Positions 42,046 to 50,658 are shown, numbered from the stretch's first letter. The stretch is DNA of 64,000 nt from Amycolatopsis sp. EV170708-02-1 (GCF_022479115.1 NZ_CP092497.1:1550001-1614000); one strand, 5' to 3'. Made by a program: numbers and translations. Notes: a model not told the origin generated them from the sequence alone.

Positions 42046-43065
42046 TCAGCCGCGCAGGGTGCGGGGCAGCCCGAAGGCCGCGAGCAGCGAGTTGTCGAGG
42101 AACCGGGTCACCGCGGTGACCCGGTCGCCCGCGAGTTCCAGCACGAGCACACCGTGCGCGTGGCCGATGGGCGTCCTCGGGTCGCGGAGATAGCAGCCGA
42201 AGGCGGGCTGTCCGTTGGCGCGGGTCGGGATCAGCGAGTACCGGCGGCCGTCGCGGAGTGCGACGGTCGCCAGGAAGTGCCCGACGGCTTCCGGGCCTTG
42301 GTATTCCAAAGGAAGCGGGGGCATGGTCAGCCAGGCGTCGTCGGTCAGCAGCGCCACGATGGCGTCGACGTCGCCGTTCTCGAAGGCACGGGTGAACTCG
42401 TCGACGATCCGGCGTTCCCGCGGGGAATCGGGCAGGGGAGCGGTTTCCCGTTCACCGGCGGGCATCTCCTTGGCCAGCGCCGAACGCGCCCGGTTCAGCG
42501 CGCTGGTCACGGCGTTCTCGGTGGTGTCGAGGATCCCGGCCACCTCGGCGGCCCGGAACCCGAGGACGTCCCGCAGGACCAGCACGGCCCGCTGGCGGGG
42601 TGGAAGCAGCTGGAGTGCCGCCAGGAACGCGAGCGAGATCGACTCCCTGGCCTCGTAGCGGGCCTCCGGGCCAGGCACCCGATCGGCGATCTCGGCGAGC
42701 AGCAGGTCCGGGTACGGCTCCAGCCAGCCGGCTTCCGGGCGGCGGCGCGTCGGCTCGGGCAAGGGGACCTCCGGTCGGTGAGCGGAGTGGTCGTGCGGGC
42801 GGCGCCCGCCCGCACGCAACGCGTTGAGACAGCGGTTGGTCGCGATCCGGTACAGCCAGGTCCGGATGGACGCGCGTTCCTCGTACGCGTCGATCCCGCG
42901 CCACGCGGCCAGCAATGTCTCCTGCAGCAGATCCTCGGCGTCCTGCACCGAGCCCAGGATGCGGTAGCAGTGCACCTGCAGTTCACGGCGGTACGGCGCG
43001 ACGAGGTCACGGAACGCCTCGCCGTCACCGGTCTTCGCCAGGGCCAGCAGTTCGTCCACCCGCAT
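42046..43065 (-). CDS. ECF sigma factor of the SigG type with SnoaL-like C-terminus
   Basis: A 339-residue sigma factor with region 2 (FRDLVAPYRRELQVHCYRILGS, DAEDLLQETLLAAWRG), region 4 (LPPRQRAVLVLRDVLGFRAAEVAGIL) and about 130 C-terminal residues of SnoaL/NTF2-like sequence (EFTRAFENGDVDAIVALLTDDAWLTMPP). This is the build of M. tuberculosis SigG/SigJ-like ECF factors, whose C-terminal domain is thought to replace a separate anti-sigma factor. None is adjacent. The start is ATG 43065. Confidence 0.9.
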   Translation of the reverse strand: MRVDELLALAKTGDGEAFRDLVAPYRRELQVHCYRILGSVQDAEDLLQETLLAAWRGIDAYEERASIRTWLYRIATNRCLNALRAGGRRPHDHSAHRPEVPLPEPTRRRPEAGWLEPYPDLLLAEIADRVPGPEARYEARESISLAFLAALQLLPPRQRAVLVLRDVLGFRAAEVAGILDTTENAVTSALNRARSALAKEMPAGERETAPLPDSPRERRIVDEFTRAFENGDVDAIVALLTDDAWLTMPPLPLEYQGPEAVGHFLATVALRDGRRYSLIPTRANGQPAFGCYLRDPRTPIGHAHGVLVLELAGDRVTAVTRFLDNSLLAAFGLPRTLRG

Positions 43066-43120
43066 ACCGGGTTCCCTCCTCTTGTGGTGTCTCTCGAAGG
43101 GATGGACACCGCCGTCGCCG

Positions 43121-43147
43121 GAAACTGGTCGGTCGCGGACCAGTTTC
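43121..43147. promoter_or_regulatory. Perfect inverted repeat between sigma factor and uORF/EF-G-like gene
   Basis: GAAACTGGTC and GACCAGTTTC, separated by GGTCGCG, form a perfect 10-bp-arm palindrome, an operator-like site about 23 bp upstream of a predicted -35 box. It could bind a dimeric regulator or act as a sigma-factor-linked control site. Confidence 0.4.
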
Positions 43148-43169
43148 CCCCGAATTCGCGGAAAACCGG

Positions 43170-43198
43170 TTCGCGGTCCACATCGGAGTGGCTACACT
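43170..43198 (+). promoter_or_regulatory. Predicted promoter of the uORF/EF-G-like transcript
   Basis: TTCGCG (43170-43175) and TACACT (43193-43198) are spaced 17 bp, a reasonable sigma-70-type promoter. Transcription would begin near 43205, leaving about 29 bp of leader before the uORF GTG at 43234. Confidence 0.45.
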
Positions 43199-43233
43199 CG
43201 CCACGAAATCACCCCGCGAGGAAGGACAGGACC

Positions 43234-43338
43234 GTGCGTCATCACCACGCCGTCGTCGTCCCCTCGGCTCGCTACGAGGTGATCCTGGTGTCTCCGCGCA
43301 CCCGGTGCCAGCCGCGCGGCTCGCACCGGCCCTGCTGA
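43234..43338 (+). CDS. Putative 34-residue leader peptide (uORF)
   Basis: GTG at 43234 with GAGGAAGGA about 8-16 bp upstream opens a short frame reading VRHHHAVVVPSARYEVILV, then a Pro/Arg/Cys-rich end (PRTRCQPRG), stopping at 43336-43338. It lies on the transcript of the EF-G-like gene, 120 bp before its start. Its position, three consecutive His codons and proline/arginine clusters are what one expects of a regulatory leader peptide sensing ribosome stalling. Ribosomal-protection genes such as tet(M) have such leaders. A weak 7-bp stem (43389-43395 with 43416-43422) lies between the two. Confidence 0.5.
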   Translation: MRHHHAVVVPSARYEVILVSPRTRCQPRGSHRPC

Positions 43339-43458
43339 CGAACGCACTTCCTTTCTCACGCCTGCTTCCCGTTGCCCCGCGACGGTGAGCGGCGCTTGCC
43401 CGCGTTCGCCGAATCGCGCCGCCGGAGTTTCCGCCAGTTCAGCTCGAAAGGCCGCGCC

Positions 43459-45498
43459 ATGCGCACCGTCCCCTTGTCCGCCGTCCGGAATCTGGGCATC
43501 CTCGCCCACGTCGACGCCGGCAAGACCACCCTCACCGAACGGATCCTGTACGTCACCGGCACCACCCACAAACGGGGTGAGGTCCACGACGGCACGACCG
43601 TGACCGACTTCGATTCCCAGGAGCGAGACCGTGGCATCACCATCTTCGCCGCGGCCGTCAGCTGTTCGTGGGACGGCCATCTCGTCAACCTGATCGACAC
43701 CCCCGGCCACGTCGACTTCTCCGACGAGGTCGAACGGTCGCTGCGGGTCCTCGACGGCGCGATCGCGGTGTTCGACGGCGTCGCCGGGGTCGAGCCGCAG
43801 AGCGAATCTGTGTGGCGCCAGGCCGATCGGCACGGCGTGCCGCGGATCGCGTTCGTCAACAAACTCGACCGTGCGGGTGCGGACCTGGACGCCGCCGTGG
43901 CGTCCATCCGGGAGCGGCTGCATCCGCGTCCGCTGGTGGTTCAGCTGCCGATCGGGAGGGAAGACGGCTTCGTCGGCGTCGTCGACCTGCTGCGGATGCG
44001 GGCACTCGTCTGGGCCGATGGCGCCGAAACCGCCGAGGAAGGCCCGCTTCCGGAGTCCCTTGTGGACGAAGCGAGCCGGCGCCGCCGTCTGCTCGACGAG
44101 GCGGTGGCGGAAGCCCATCCGGGTGCGCTGGAGGAGTTCTGCGCGTCGTCGGCGGTGTCGACGGAGACGCTGGTTCCGGCGCTGCGCGAGCTCACCCGGA
44201 CCGGCGACGGCGTCGTGGTCCTGTGCGGTTCGGCCTACCGCAACCGCGGGGTGGAGCCGTTGCTGGAAGCCGTGGTGGCGTACTTGCCCGCGCCGTCGGA
44301 CGTTCCGCCGGTCCGGGGCGAGTACGAAGGCACGGCTCGGGAACGTCCCGCCGATCCGTCGGCGCCGTTCGCGGCATTGGCGTTCAAGGTGACCTCGACC
44401 GCCACCGGGCGGTTGACGTTCCTGCGGGTGTATTCGGGCACGATCCGGACTTCGGAGGCGGTGATGGACGTGGGCAGCGGCCGTATCGAGCGCGCCGGCC
44501 GCATCCTGCGGGTCCAGGCGGATCGGCACACCAGGGTGGACAGCGCCGTCGCCGGCGACATCGTCGCGGTGGTCGGGCTCAAGTCGGTCCGTCCGGGCGC
44601 GACGCTGTGCACGCCGTCGGAGCCGCTCCTGCTCGAGCCGCCCGTCGCGGCCGATCCGGTCGTGTCGGTGGCCGTCGAGGCGCGGAAGGGTATCGACACG
44701 GAACGCGTGACGTCGGCGCTGGCACGGCTGGTCGAGGAGGATCCGTCGCTGGTCGTCCGGACCGATCGTGAGACCGGCCAGACCCTGCTGTCGGGGATGG
44801 GCGAGCTGCACCTGGAGGTGGCGGTGGAGAAGATCCGGCGCGACCACGGGCTGGACGTCGGCGTCGGGCGGCCTCGGGTCGCCTACCGCGAGACGGTCGC
44901 GCGCGGCGTGACCGGTTTCGTCTATCGGCATGTCAAACAGGACGGCGGCGCCGGGCAGTTCGCCCACGTCGTCATCGACACGGAACCGCTGGAGGAAGGG
45001 GAGTTCGAGTTCGAGTCCACTGTGGTCGGTGGTCGCGTGCCGCGGGAGTACCTCCGTGCCGTCGAAGCGGGTTGCCGTGACGCGCTGGCGGAAGGTCCGC
45101 TCGGCGGGCATCCGGTGACCGGTGTCCGGGTGACGCTGACGGACGGGGCGACCCATCCGAAGGATTCCTCGGAGCTGGCGTTCCGGACGGCCGGGCGGTT
45201 CGCGCTCCGGGCGGCTTTGGCCGCCGGCGCGATGACACTGCTGGAGCCGATCGCCGAAGTGACCGTCACGGTGCCCGAAAGCGCCGTCGGCGTGGTGCTC
45301 GGCGACCTCGCCGCCCGGCGTGGCCGGGTGCAGGGGTCGGCCGTTCGCGCCGGAACGACCGTGGTCACCGCGACCGTGCCGCTGGCCGAACTCTTCGGCT
45401 ACGCGACCCGGCTGCGCAGCCGGACCCAGGGCCGGGGCACGTTCACCGCCCGGCCGATCGGCCACGCACCGGCGCCGGAGGGCAGGCCGGTCCGGTAG
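43459..45498 (+). CDS. EF-G-like translational GTPase (paralogue or ribosome-protection-like factor)
   Basis: A 679-residue GTPase with G1 AHVDAGKTT (about residues 15-23), G2 [10 protein letters not shown]3 DTPGHVDF, G4 NKLD and domains II-V of EF-G ([11 protein letters not shown] in domain [16 protein letters not shown] and the domain V part [18 protein letters not shown]). The [11 protein letters not shown] element is nearer to EF-G than to Tet(M)/OtrA, and the length is slightly below EF-G (about 700). It is likely a second EF-G used under stress or antibiotic exposure. GAAAGG precedes ATG 43459; an upstream in-frame start lacks conservation. Confidence 0.85.
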   Translation: MRTVPLSAVRNLGILAHVDAGKTTLTERILYVTGTTHKRGEVHDGTTVTDFDSQERDRGITIFAAAVSCSWDGHLVNLIDTPGHVDFSDEVERSLRVLDGAIAVFDGVAGVEPQSESVWRQADRHGVPRIAFVNKLDRAGADLDAAVASIRERLHPRPLVVQLPIGREDGFVGVVDLLRMRALVWADGAETAEEGPLPESLVDEASRRRRLLDEAVAEAHPGALEEFCASSAVSTETLVPALRELTRTGDGVVVLCGSAYRNRGVEPLLEAVVAYLPAPSDVPPVRGEYEGTARERPADPSAPFAALAFKVTSTATGRLTFLRVYSGTIRTSEAVMDVGSGRIERAGRILRVQADRHTRVDSAVAGDIVAVVGLKSVRPGATLCTPSEPLLLEPPVAADPVVSVAVEARKGIDTERVTSALARLVEEDPSLVVRTDRETGQTLLSGMGELHLEVAVEKIRRDHGLDVGVGRPRVAYRETVARGVTGFVYRHVKQDGGAGQFAHVVIDTEPLEEGEFEFESTVVGGRVPREYLRAVEAGCRDALAEGPLGGHPVTGVRVTLTDGATHPKDSSELAFRTAGRFALRAALAAGAMTLLEPIAEVTVTVPESAVGVVLGDLAARRGRVQGSAVRAGTTVVTATVPLAELFGYATRLRSRTQGRGTFTARPIGHAPAPEGRPVR

Positions 45499-45531
45499 TT
45501 CGCGCCGTCCGTTTCCGGTCTCGGAGTAGAT

Positions 45532-45574
45532 GAAGGGGGCTTTATCCGCATACGACGCGGGTAAAGCCCCCTTC
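45532..45574. terminator. Terminator hairpin after the EF-G-like gene
   Basis: GAAGGGGGCTTTATCCGC (45532-45549) pairs with GCGGGTAAAGCCCCCTTC (45557-45574), one mismatch in 18, around a 7-bp loop. It is 34 bp after the EF-G-like stop and is likely its terminator. Confidence 0.7.
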
Positions 45575-45671
45575 GCCGCGTGAGATCAGGGGATCGGGCC
45601 GGGAGTGGCGTTTCGGATCAGAGCCGGCCCTGTCTTGGGTACCCGCTGCCGAGGCGCGGGTGGCAGAGTCG

Positions 45672-45816
45672 CGTGACTGGACGGCCGACACACGTGATCC
45701 GCCGGACGACACGCGTGTCCAGGCGGACGGCTCGGGGAGGCCTCGACTACGCCTGTGTCGTCCGTCCGATCACGCGTGTCGTCCACGTGATCACCCGCGC
45801 CGTCCGCTCGAAACAC
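45672..45816. repeat. 21-bp repeat array C
   Basis: Three forward 21-bp units (45672-45692, 45693-45713, 45714-45734; CGTGAYYGG... GACGACACG), a 19-bp spacer, then three inverted units (45754-45774, 45775-45795 and a degenerate 45796-45816; CGTGTCGTCC...). The layout is the same as reconstructed array A. The units are diverged but keep length and orientation. Confidence 0.75.
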
Positions 45817-45877
45817 GCATGACCGCGGAACCGGTCGCGAATCGGACATGCATCCCTCAAGCAGGCAGTAGTTCTAC

Positions 45878-45911
45878 GATGGCCCGCCCACGACACTGTG
45901 GGCGGGCCATC
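45878..45911. repeat. Perfect hairpin, 14-bp stem
   Basis: GATGGCCCGCCCAC and GTGGGCGGGCCATC flank GACACT. It is a strong stem-loop in the repeat-rich gap; it may act as a rightward backup terminator or be another small intergenic palindrome. Confidence 0.5.
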
Positions 45912-45920
45912 GCCCGAACC

Positions 45921-45954
45921 GCTGTCACCCGGCTATCGGGCGCCGGGTGACAGC
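45921..45954. terminator. Hairpin at the end of the PE-PPE-type gene
   Basis: GCTGTCACCCGG and CCGGGTGACAGC pair around CTATCGGGCG, 14 bp beyond the stop of the leftward secreted-protein gene. Likely terminator of that gene. Confidence 0.6.
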
Positions 45955-45967
45955 CGTCTTCATCCGG

Positions 45968-46741
45968 TCACACCGAAGGCCACGGAGGACGGCAGTTCTG
46001 CCGCGGCAGCGCGTGCGATCCGTTGGTGTACACGCCGTCCGCGATCGTGTCCTCCATGATCGAGCGGTGATCGGTGGGACGGGCCCACTGGTAGCAGAGG
46101 TGCTGCGCGAAATACCCGCCAGGCGCCTCGATGGTGTCGAAATGGCAGACACCGTCGGTTTCGATGCAGTAGCGGATGAACGGGATCCCGCCGAAGTCGG
46201 TGCGGCCGGGCCCGAACGACACGTAGCCGCCGAACGGCGACGGCGCCCCGGTACCGGCCGGGAGCACCGCGCTGATCCCGCGTCCAGGCGGGCCGACGGG
46301 CTGCATCGGGTCGGCGAAGATCTTCGCCCGGAACCGCGACTTGTCCACGGCCAGTTTCCCGTCGGCGATGTCGTTCAGCACCAGGTTCGCGACCAGCGCG
46401 CCCTGCGAGTAGCCGACGACGGTGAATTCCGCCCCGGGGTTCTCGTCGAAGGAGCTCTGGACGACCCGGCGGGCCTCTTCGTGCCCGCGCGCGACGCTCT
46501 GGTCCATGGGCGTCTGGTCGCAGTTGGGCGCCCCCGCGGCCCCGGCCGGGTAGTGGACCACCTTCTTGATCCCGCCCCGCAACCAGGCGTCGTTGTAGAC
46601 GGTCGCGGCCCCGTCGCAGGTGCCGCCGACGAGGATGTAGTAGCGCGCCTGGTCGGCCTGGGCCGTGGGCGCCATGACACTGATCAAGCCGGTGGCCAAT
46701 GCGGCCGCCGCCAGGACCCCCCTGAGTTTCTTCACATTCAT
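45968..46741 (-). CDS. Secreted PE-PPE-type serine hydrolase
   Basis: A 257-residue secreted protein with a signal peptide (residues 1-29, ending AQA), then YYILVGGTCDGAATVYND and the nucleophile elbow VVGYSQGALVANLVLND (GxSxG, Ser at about residue 112). It ends DPMQPVGPPGRG and HLCYQWA. This matches the PE-PPE alpha/beta-hydrolase domain (cutinase-like) known from mycobacteria, here without PE or PPE parts. Four cysteines suggest disulphides. It is probably an extracellular esterase or lipase. It starts at ATG 46741 with AAAGGACG upstream. Confidence 0.85.
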   Translation of the reverse strand: MNVKKLRGVLAAAALATGLISVMAPTAQADQARYYILVGGTCDGAATVYNDAWLRGGIKKVVHYPAGAAGAPNCDQTPMDQSVARGHEEARRVVQSSFDENPGAEFTVVGYSQGALVANLVLNDIADGKLAVDKSRFRAKIFADPMQPVGPPGRGISAVLPAGTGAPSPFGGYVSFGPGRTDFGGIPFIRYCIETDGVCHFDTIEAPGGYFAQHLCYQWARPTDHRSIMEDTIADGVYTNGSHALPRQNCRPPWPSV

Positions 46742-46819
46742 CGTCCTTTCGTTCGACTACGGTGCGTGGTCGAACGCTAGGGACGAGTCATGAAATTTTG
46801 ATGAAACCCTCTTGGGACT

Positions 46820-47170
46820 TCAGCGGTGGGACAGCACGTTGACCACGTGCCCGCTCGGATCGCGGACGAAGAACCGCCGGACACCCCACGGCTCGTCGGT
46901 CAGTTCGTGCACGATCTCCGCGCCGGAGGCCTTGGCCGCCGCGTAACGCGCGTCGACGTCGTCGACCTCGATCGAAGCGATCGGCACGACGGGCGCCGTC
47001 TCGTCATGGGTCATGAGGCTCAGCTGGACCTCCGGCCGCTCCGGATCGGCCAGGGTCACGATCCAGCCGAGGTCCATCACCACCTCGAAGCCGAGAACCT
47101 GTACGTAGAAGGCCTTCGCCTCCGCCAGCGTCCGGGTTTCGAGGTCGGTGACCACTCTCTTGATCGACAT
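46820..47170 (-). CDS. VOC (glyoxalase/bleomycin-resistance) family protein
   Basis: A 116-residue single-unit VOC protein: two beta-alpha-beta-beta-beta motifs (MSIKRVVTDLETRTLAEAKAF-like start, YVQVLGFEVVMDLGW, then IEVDDVDARYAAAKASGAEI and FFVRDPSGHVVNVLSH). It is a dimeric metal-binding or ligand-binding fold; the substrate is unknown. Its 5' end overlaps the 3' end of the transporter frame at 47004-48404 by 167 bp on the same strand, which is odd. Confidence 0.85.
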   Translation of the reverse strand: MSIKRVVTDLETRTLAEAKAFYVQVLGFEVVMDLGWIVTLADPERPEVQLSLMTHDETAPVVPIASIEVDDVDARYAAAKASGAEIVHELTDEPWGVRRFFVRDPSGHVVNVLSHR

Positions 47171-48404
47171 GCTCGGATACTGGCACAGGGGTCCGACGGT
47201 TTCGGGGGAGCAGGAGCGGCGTCGCCAGCATGAGTGCTCCCGCGATGCCGACCGCCGCGCGGGGTCCGGTGAAGGCGGCGAGCACGCCCCACAGCGCGGT
47301 CAGGGTGGCGGTGGTGAGCTTCCCGGCGATGGACCAGGCCGACAGCGTGCGCGCCGCGCGGTCGACGGGAACCTGTTCGAGCCTGGTGGTGGCGAGCACC
47401 GGGTTGTACACGCCGATGCAGGTGATCAGGCAGAGTTCGACGACGATGACCAGGATCAGCCCGGGCACGCCGGGCTGGATGAAGACCAGCCCGACCGGCC
47501 AGCAGACCCTGAGCCAACCGGAGACGAAGAGGACCTTGTCCCGGCCGTACCGGGCGACCAAGGGCCGGGAGATCCGCGCACCGATCAACCCGCCGAGGCA
47601 GGGGACGGCGAAGGCGACCGCGTACTCCCAGGGCGCGAAGCCGAGCTGGCCGAGCATCAGCACGGCGAACAGCGGCGCGGTCGCCATGATCAGGCCGTTG
47701 ACCACGATCGTGTTGACGAACAGGGGGCGCAGCAGCGGATGGGTGAGGATGAACCGCCAGCCTTCGCGCAGGTCGCGACCGGTCAGCCGGGGACCGTCCG
47801 GCTTCGCGGGTGGCGGCTCCGAACCGCCGACGGCACGGATCCCGGCGGCCGAAAGCAGGTAGCTGACCGCGTCGGCGGCGATCGTGACCACCGGCCCGAA
47901 CAGGCCGACGGCGAACCCGCCCAGCGGCGGGCCGAGGACGGTCGCCGTCCAGGTCGTCGACTCGAACCGGGCGTTCGCGACCAGCAAGTCCTCCCGGGGC
48001 AGCAGGGTTTTGAGGAAAGCCCCGCTGGCCGCCAGGAACGTGATGTCAGCCGCGGCGACGACGACGGACACCGCGAGAAGCTGGCCGAATCCGAGCAGCC
48101 CGAACGCGTACGCCACCGGGACGGTCAGCAGCGCCACGAACCGGACGAGGTCCATCGCGATCATCACCGGCCGTTTGCGGCGGAACTCGACCCAGGGGCC
48201 GAGCGGTAGCGCGACCACCGCGCCGACGACGAGGCCGGCGGCCGCCAGCAGCGAGACCTCGGCGGTACCCGCGCCGAGCACCACGATGGCGATCAGGCTG
48301 AACGCGTCGAACGCGAACCTGGTCCCGAACGCGCTCGCCGCGTAGGCCGCCCACAGCCAGCCGAACCGTCGCCCCAGCGATCTCCCACCCACCCGCGAGA
48401 TCAA
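47004..48404 (-). CDS. MFS transporter, C-terminus uncertain
   Basis: A 466-residue frame with about 11-12 membrane segments and an MFS_3/enterobactin-exporter-like pattern (GLLGFGQLLAVSVVVAAADITF, LFVNTIVVNGLIMATAPLFA). After LMLATPLLLPRNRRTPV the frame becomes charged and repetitive (GHRPRNPDAGGGEGLL) and runs 167 bp into the VOC gene. The true C-terminus may lie near 47170, with a frameshift or a lost stop. The start is TTG 48404 or a nearby GTG. It is likely an exporter of a small molecule. Confidence 0.75.
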   Translation of the reverse strand: MISRVGGRSLGRRFGWLWAAYAASAFGTRFAFDAFSLIAIVVLGAGTAEVSLLAAAGLVVGAVVALPLGPWVEFRRKRPVMIAMDLVRFVALLTVPVAYAFGLLGFGQLLAVSVVVAAADITFLAASGAFLKTLLPREDLLVANARFESTTWTATVLGPPLGGFAVGLFGPVVTIAADAVSYLLSAAGIRAVGGSEPPPAKPDGPRLTGRDLREGWRFILTHPLLRPLFVNTIVVNGLIMATAPLFAVLMLGQLGFAPWEYAVAFAVPCLGGLIGARISRPLVARYGRDKVLFVSGWLRVCWPVGLVFIQPGVPGLILVIVVELCLITCIGVYNPVLATTRLEQVPVDRAARTLSAWSIAGKLTTATLTALWGVLAAFTGPRAAVGIAGALMLATPLLLPRNRRTPVPVSEHVDQESGHRPRNPDAGGGEGLLRTGSRLRGGDGPRLDRDPGRSGAAGGPAEPHDP

Positions 48405-48473
48405 AGCAAGCCGGGGTCCCGAAGTCGAACAACGCGTCGTTGGCAGGTCACAACCGTGAGTTGTGCGACCCGC

Positions 48474-49667
48474 TCAGAGCTCCCCGAGCGCGGTGACCGG
48501 CGATTCGACGCAGTCGGCGACGAACCGCAGGAACCCGCCCGCGGTCCCGCCATCGCACACCCGGTGGTCGAACGCCAGCGTCAGCTCGCAGATCTTCCTC
48601 GCCACCAGCTCGCCGTCGACCACCCAGGCGCGGTCGATGATCCGGCCGATACCGAGGATCGCCGCCTCCGGGTGATTGATGATCGCGGCCGAGCCGTCCA
48701 CCCCGAACACCCCGTAGTTGTTGACCGTGAAGGTCCCGCCGGTGAGGCCCGCCGGGCCGAGTTTCCCTTCCCTGGCCTGTGCGGTCCGGTCGCCGATCGC
48801 CGCCGAAAGCTCCCTTGTGGACAGTGCGCCCGCGTCGCGGACCACCGGCACGACGAGACCGCGGTCGGTCTGCGCGGCGAAACCGAGGTTGATGTCGCGG
48901 AGCTGGACGATCTCGTCGCCTTCGACGCGCGAGTTCAGCTCGGGGAACTTCCGCAGGCCCGCGACGGCGAACCGGGCGACGAGCCCGAGGAGACTGACCG
49001 GCCGATCCGGTGCCGAGGCGTTGAGCGACTTCCGCGCGGCGACGAGTCCGGTCGCGTCGACGTCGACCCAGACCGTCGCCTCGGGGATCTGCCGCCGCGA
49101 GGTCGTCAGCTTGTCGGCGACCGCCTTGCGGACCCCGGTCAGCGGGATCCGTGTTTCGCCGTCGCGTTGCTCGGGGACAGCGAGGGCCGCTTCGACGTCG
49201 GCGCGCCGGATGATGCCGCCCGGCCCGCTGCCGGTCAGCTTCGTCAGGTCGATCTGGTTGTCCGCGGCCATCTTGCGGACGAACGGCGAGATCACGCCCG
49301 GCGCCTTCGACGGCTTCTCCGGGGTGGCGACGACAGTGCGCGTCCGGCGGCGCCTGGTCGTGGTCGTGGTGCCGTAGCCGATGAGGACGTTGCCGCTGCC
49401 TTCGCTCGCGGTCGTCACGCCGGGCTCGGTGAACCCGGGGCCGATGGTGAGCAGGGGAGCGCCGACCGGCAGCGACTGGCCGGGTTCACCGTGGAGGCGG
49501 GTGACGACACCGGCGAACGGCACCGGCACTTCGACGGCGGCTTTCGCGGTCTCGACCTCGACGACGGGCTGGTCGACGCCGACGGTGTCGCCCTCCGCGA
49601 CGAGCCAGGTGACGATGGTGCCTTCGGTCAGGCCCTCGCCGAGGTCGGGGAGCAGGAAATCAGGCAC
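48474..49667 (-). CDS. bkdC: Branched-chain 2-oxoacid dehydrogenase E2 (dihydrolipoyl acyltransferase)
   Basis: This 397-residue E2 has one lipoyl domain (VVEVETAKAAVEVPVPF, lipoyl-Lys at about 43), a peripheral subunit-binding domain (SPFVRKMAADNQIDLTKLTG) and a catalytic domain ending with FDHRVCDGGTAGGFL (HxxxDG active site). It moves the acyl group from E1 to CoA. Starts at GTG 49667, overlapping the E1-beta stop by 8 bp. With E1-alpha and E1-beta it forms a bkd operon supplying branched starter acyl-CoAs. Confidence 0.92.
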   Translation of the reverse strand: MPDFLLPDLGEGLTEGTIVTWLVAEGDTVGVDQPVVEVETAKAAVEVPVPFAGVVTRLHGEPGQSLPVGAPLLTIGPGFTEPGVTTASEGSGNVLIGYGTTTTTRRRRTRTVVATPEKPSKAPGVISPFVRKMAADNQIDLTKLTGSGPGGIIRRADVEAALAVPEQRDGETRIPLTGVRKAVADKLTTSRRQIPEATVWVDVDATGLVAARKSLNASAPDRPVSLLGLVARFAVAGLRKFPELNSRVEGDEIVQLRDINLGFAAQTDRGLVVPVVRDAGALSTRELSAAIGDRTAQAREGKLGPAGLTGGTFTVNNYGVFGVDGSAAIINHPEAAILGIGRIIDRAWVVDGELVARKICELTLAFDHRVCDGGTAGGFLRFVADCVESPVTALGEL

Positions 49668-50658
49668 CGGCCACCACCGGTTCGTCGTTCCACTGCAGCC
49701 GGGCGACCGTGTCCAGGATCCGGTCGACGTCCGGAAGCTGATGACGCTCCAGTTTCGGCGGCGGGTAAGGGATGTCGAGCCCGGTGACGCGCAGGACGGG
49801 CGCGTGCAGCTGATGGAAGCACTGCTCGGTGATCCGGGCGACCACCTCCGCGCCGTAGCCGCCGAACCCGGCGGCTTCGTGGACGACGACCGCGCGCCCG
49901 GTGCGGCGCACCGACGCGACGACGGTCTCGTCGTCGAACGGGCTCAGCGACCGGAGATCGACCACTTCGACGTCCCAGCCTTCGGCGGTCGCGGCCTCCG
50001 CGGTCTCCAGCGCGGTGGCGACCATCGGGCCGTACGCGATCAGCGTGACGTCCTTGCCTTCACGGCGTACCACCGCGCGGTCCATGGCCGCGCCGTCCCG
50101 GGTGAAGGAGACGGGTTCCTTCGACCAGTAGCGGCATTTGGGTTCGAGGAAGATCACCGGATCCGGCGAGTCGATCGCGTCGCGCAGGAGGTCGTAGGCG
50201 TCCTGGGGCGTGCCGGGTGTGACGACGCGCAGGCCGGGCGTGTGGGTGTAATAGGCCTCGCTCGAATCGCAGTGGTGCTCCACACCGCCGATCCCGCCCG
50301 CGTAGGGGATCCGGATGACCATCGGCAGCGACAAGGCGCCGCGGGTGCGGTTCCGCAACTTCGCGACGTGCGAGGTGATCTGCTCGAAGGCGGGGTAGGC
50401 GAAGGCGTCGAACTGCATTTCCACCACCGGGCGGAACCCGCCCATCGCCATCCCGACCGCGAAACCGACGATGCCGGACTCGGCCAGTGGTGTGTCGAAG
50501 CAGCGTTCCTCGCCGAAATCGGCGGTGATGCCGTCGGTCACCCGGAACACGCCGCCGAGCGGGCCGACGTCCTCGCCGAAGATCAGCACGCGGTCGTCGT
50601 CCTTGACCGCGTCACGAAGGGCGGCGTTGAGCGCTTGTGCCATCGAGATCTCGGACAT
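49660..50658 (-). CDS. bkdB: Branched-chain 2-oxoacid dehydrogenase E1 beta subunit
   Basis: A 332-residue transketolase-like subunit: MAQALNAALRDAVKDDDRVL, FGEDVGPLGGVFRVTDG, and DTPLAESGIVGFAVGMAMGG with the conserved thiamin-activating Glu, then VVEMQFDAF. It pairs with E1 alpha in an alpha2beta2 enzyme. The ATG at 50658 shares one base with the alpha-subunit stop (TGATG). An in-frame longer version is shadow sequence. Confidence 0.92.
   Translation of the reverse strand: MSEISMAQALNAALRDAVKDDDRVLIFGEDVGPLGGVFRVTDGITADFGEERCFDTPLAESGIVGFAVGMAMGGFRPVVEMQFDAFAYPAFEQITSHVAKLRNRTRGALSLPMVIRIPYAGGIGGVEHHCDSSEAYYTHTPGLRVVTPGTPQDAYDLLRDAIDSPDPVIFLEPKCRYWSKEPVSFTRDGAAMDRAVVRREGKDVTLIAYGPMVATALETAEAATAEGWDVEVVDLRSLSPFDDETVVASVRRTGRAVVVHEAAGFGGYGAEVVARITEQCFHQLHAPVLRVTGLDIPYPPPKLERHQLPDVDRILDTVARLQWNDEPVVAGA

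Larger units (their letters stand above)
45499..45967. other. 469-bp gene-free, repeat-rich intergenic region
   Basis: Between convergent genes this stretch holds, in order, a terminator hairpin (45532-45574), 21-bp repeat array C (45672-45816) and two further hairpins (45878-45911 and 45921-45954). Short frames in it are made of repeat sequence and have no coding character. No gene was found. Confidence 0.6.

Noticed and set aside
43459..45498. Tet(M)/OtrA-type tetracycline resistance protein
   Set aside because: The G2 region and flanking motifs are closer to EF-G than to ribosomal-protection proteins; resistance cannot be claimed from sequence alone.
45672..45816. CRISPR array
   Set aside because: Units are contiguous 21-bp blocks without spacers, switch orientation at the centre and have no cas genes nearby.
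45826..45967. Short plus-strand genes in the repeat-rich gap
   Set aside because: The frames consist of hairpin and repeat sequence, without ribosome-binding sites or coding bias.
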